50,754 nucleotides of DNA from Candidatus Sulfopaludibacter sp. SbA3. Lineage in GTDB: Bacteria; Acidobacteriota; Terriglobia; 20CM-2-55-15. A program made the position numbers and the translations under genes. The stretch covers positions 1-50,754 of the forward strand of contig CAMBFR010000018.1 of assembly GCA_945865815.1 (NCBI GenBank). Reading direction: 5' to 3'. Positions within the stretch are counted from its first letter, which is position 1. Each line of letters opens with the position of its first letter. Positions 50,643 to 50,754 of the stretch are shown here, piece after piece. The notes under the pieces were generated by a model that was not told where the DNA came from, searched no databases, and saw only the letters and a program-made list of their open reading frames with translations.

Positions 50643-50754
50643 GAACTCCCCTCCTGTCTTAGGAGGGGTGGCTGCGCCACCAGGGGAATGGTCCCGTTCC
50701 TTATTGGCGCAGACGGGGTGGTACGGAATGACGCGAAGCCACGTTATGGATGCT
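50643..50754. repeat. Inverted second copy of the REPIN-like half element
   Basis: From GAACTCCCCTCCTGTCTTAG to the window end the sequence is the reverse complement of 28122-28206, almost base for base, with about 25 bp replacing the 3-bp loop in the middle (ACCAGGGGAATGGTCCCGTT region) and three extra bases near GGAGGGG. It runs off the window, so the full element is not seen. Confidence 0.8.

Overview
The window looks like a chromosomal segment of a GC-rich Gram-negative soil or sediment bacterium, most likely Acidobacteriota. This is inferred from the gene families and not from a marker gene: a TonB receptor with an N-terminal carboxypeptidase-regulatory-like domain, two paralogous small exported proteins of a type I associate with Acidobacteriota, Tat-exported molybdenum hydroxylase genes, and the order gmk-rpoZ-coaBC-udg-priA. 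There is no rRNA, CRISPR array, prophage or intact transposase. One tRNA, Leu(CAA), is present.

Layout. 1-4727: four overlapping genes of a membrane-bound hydrogenase-4/complex-I-like module (hyfC-, hyfE-, hyfF- and hyfG-like). The large subunit has lost all four Ni-binding cysteines, so this is probably an energy-converting-hydrogenase-related (Ehr) complex and not a hydrogenase. 4776-5534: a HigBA-type toxin-antitoxin pair with its palindromic operator, sitting where the NuoB-like small subunit would be expected. 5587-7266: ilvD. 7369-10199: a kinase gene followed by the wreck of a VWA / PP2C-phosphatase pair. 10250-12694: hybrid histidine kinase and two small genes. 12791-16705: ABC-F ATPase, persulfide-dioxygenase-like MBL/rhodanese protein and TauE-type exporter. 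16783-18709: tRNA-Leu and an RNA-metabolism trio (RRM protein, Zn-ribbon, RhlE helicase). 19065-22452: exported binding protein, small exported proteins, D-2-hydroxyacid dehydrogenase. 22452-25055: FO synthase genes cofGH with two small downstream genes. 25094-27900: GNAT, ilvE, MFS transporter. 27995-28206: a REPIN-like repeat. 28304-33300: AlkA-type glycosylase, Tat-exported molybdenum hydroxylase pair, D-threonine-aldolase-like enzyme, coiled-coil protein. 33416-38807: secreted repeat protein, CtlX-like amidinohydrolase with an apparent Cys-to-Ser nucleophile, TonB receptor, OsmC protein with an in-frame TGA, lectin-like secreted protein. 38922-42203: malate synthase and an SMP-30-like protein. 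42300-47051: housekeeping operon gmk-rpoZ-coaBC-udg-priA. 47129-50575: exported protein, esterase, double dienelactone-hydrolase.

The observation I rate highest is the OsmC gene at 37643-38101: one in-frame TGA falls exactly where the first redox cysteine belongs, the frame stays open and conserved for another 89 codons, and a small hairpin that fits the bacterial SECIS model follows it. This suggests a selenoprotein. Other points of interest are the cysteine-free Ehr large subunit, the decayed VWA-PP2C-kinase triad, a palindromic repeat inserted in frame in the uracil-DNA glycosylase gene, and several families of dispersed palindromes whose mobilising transposase is not in the window.
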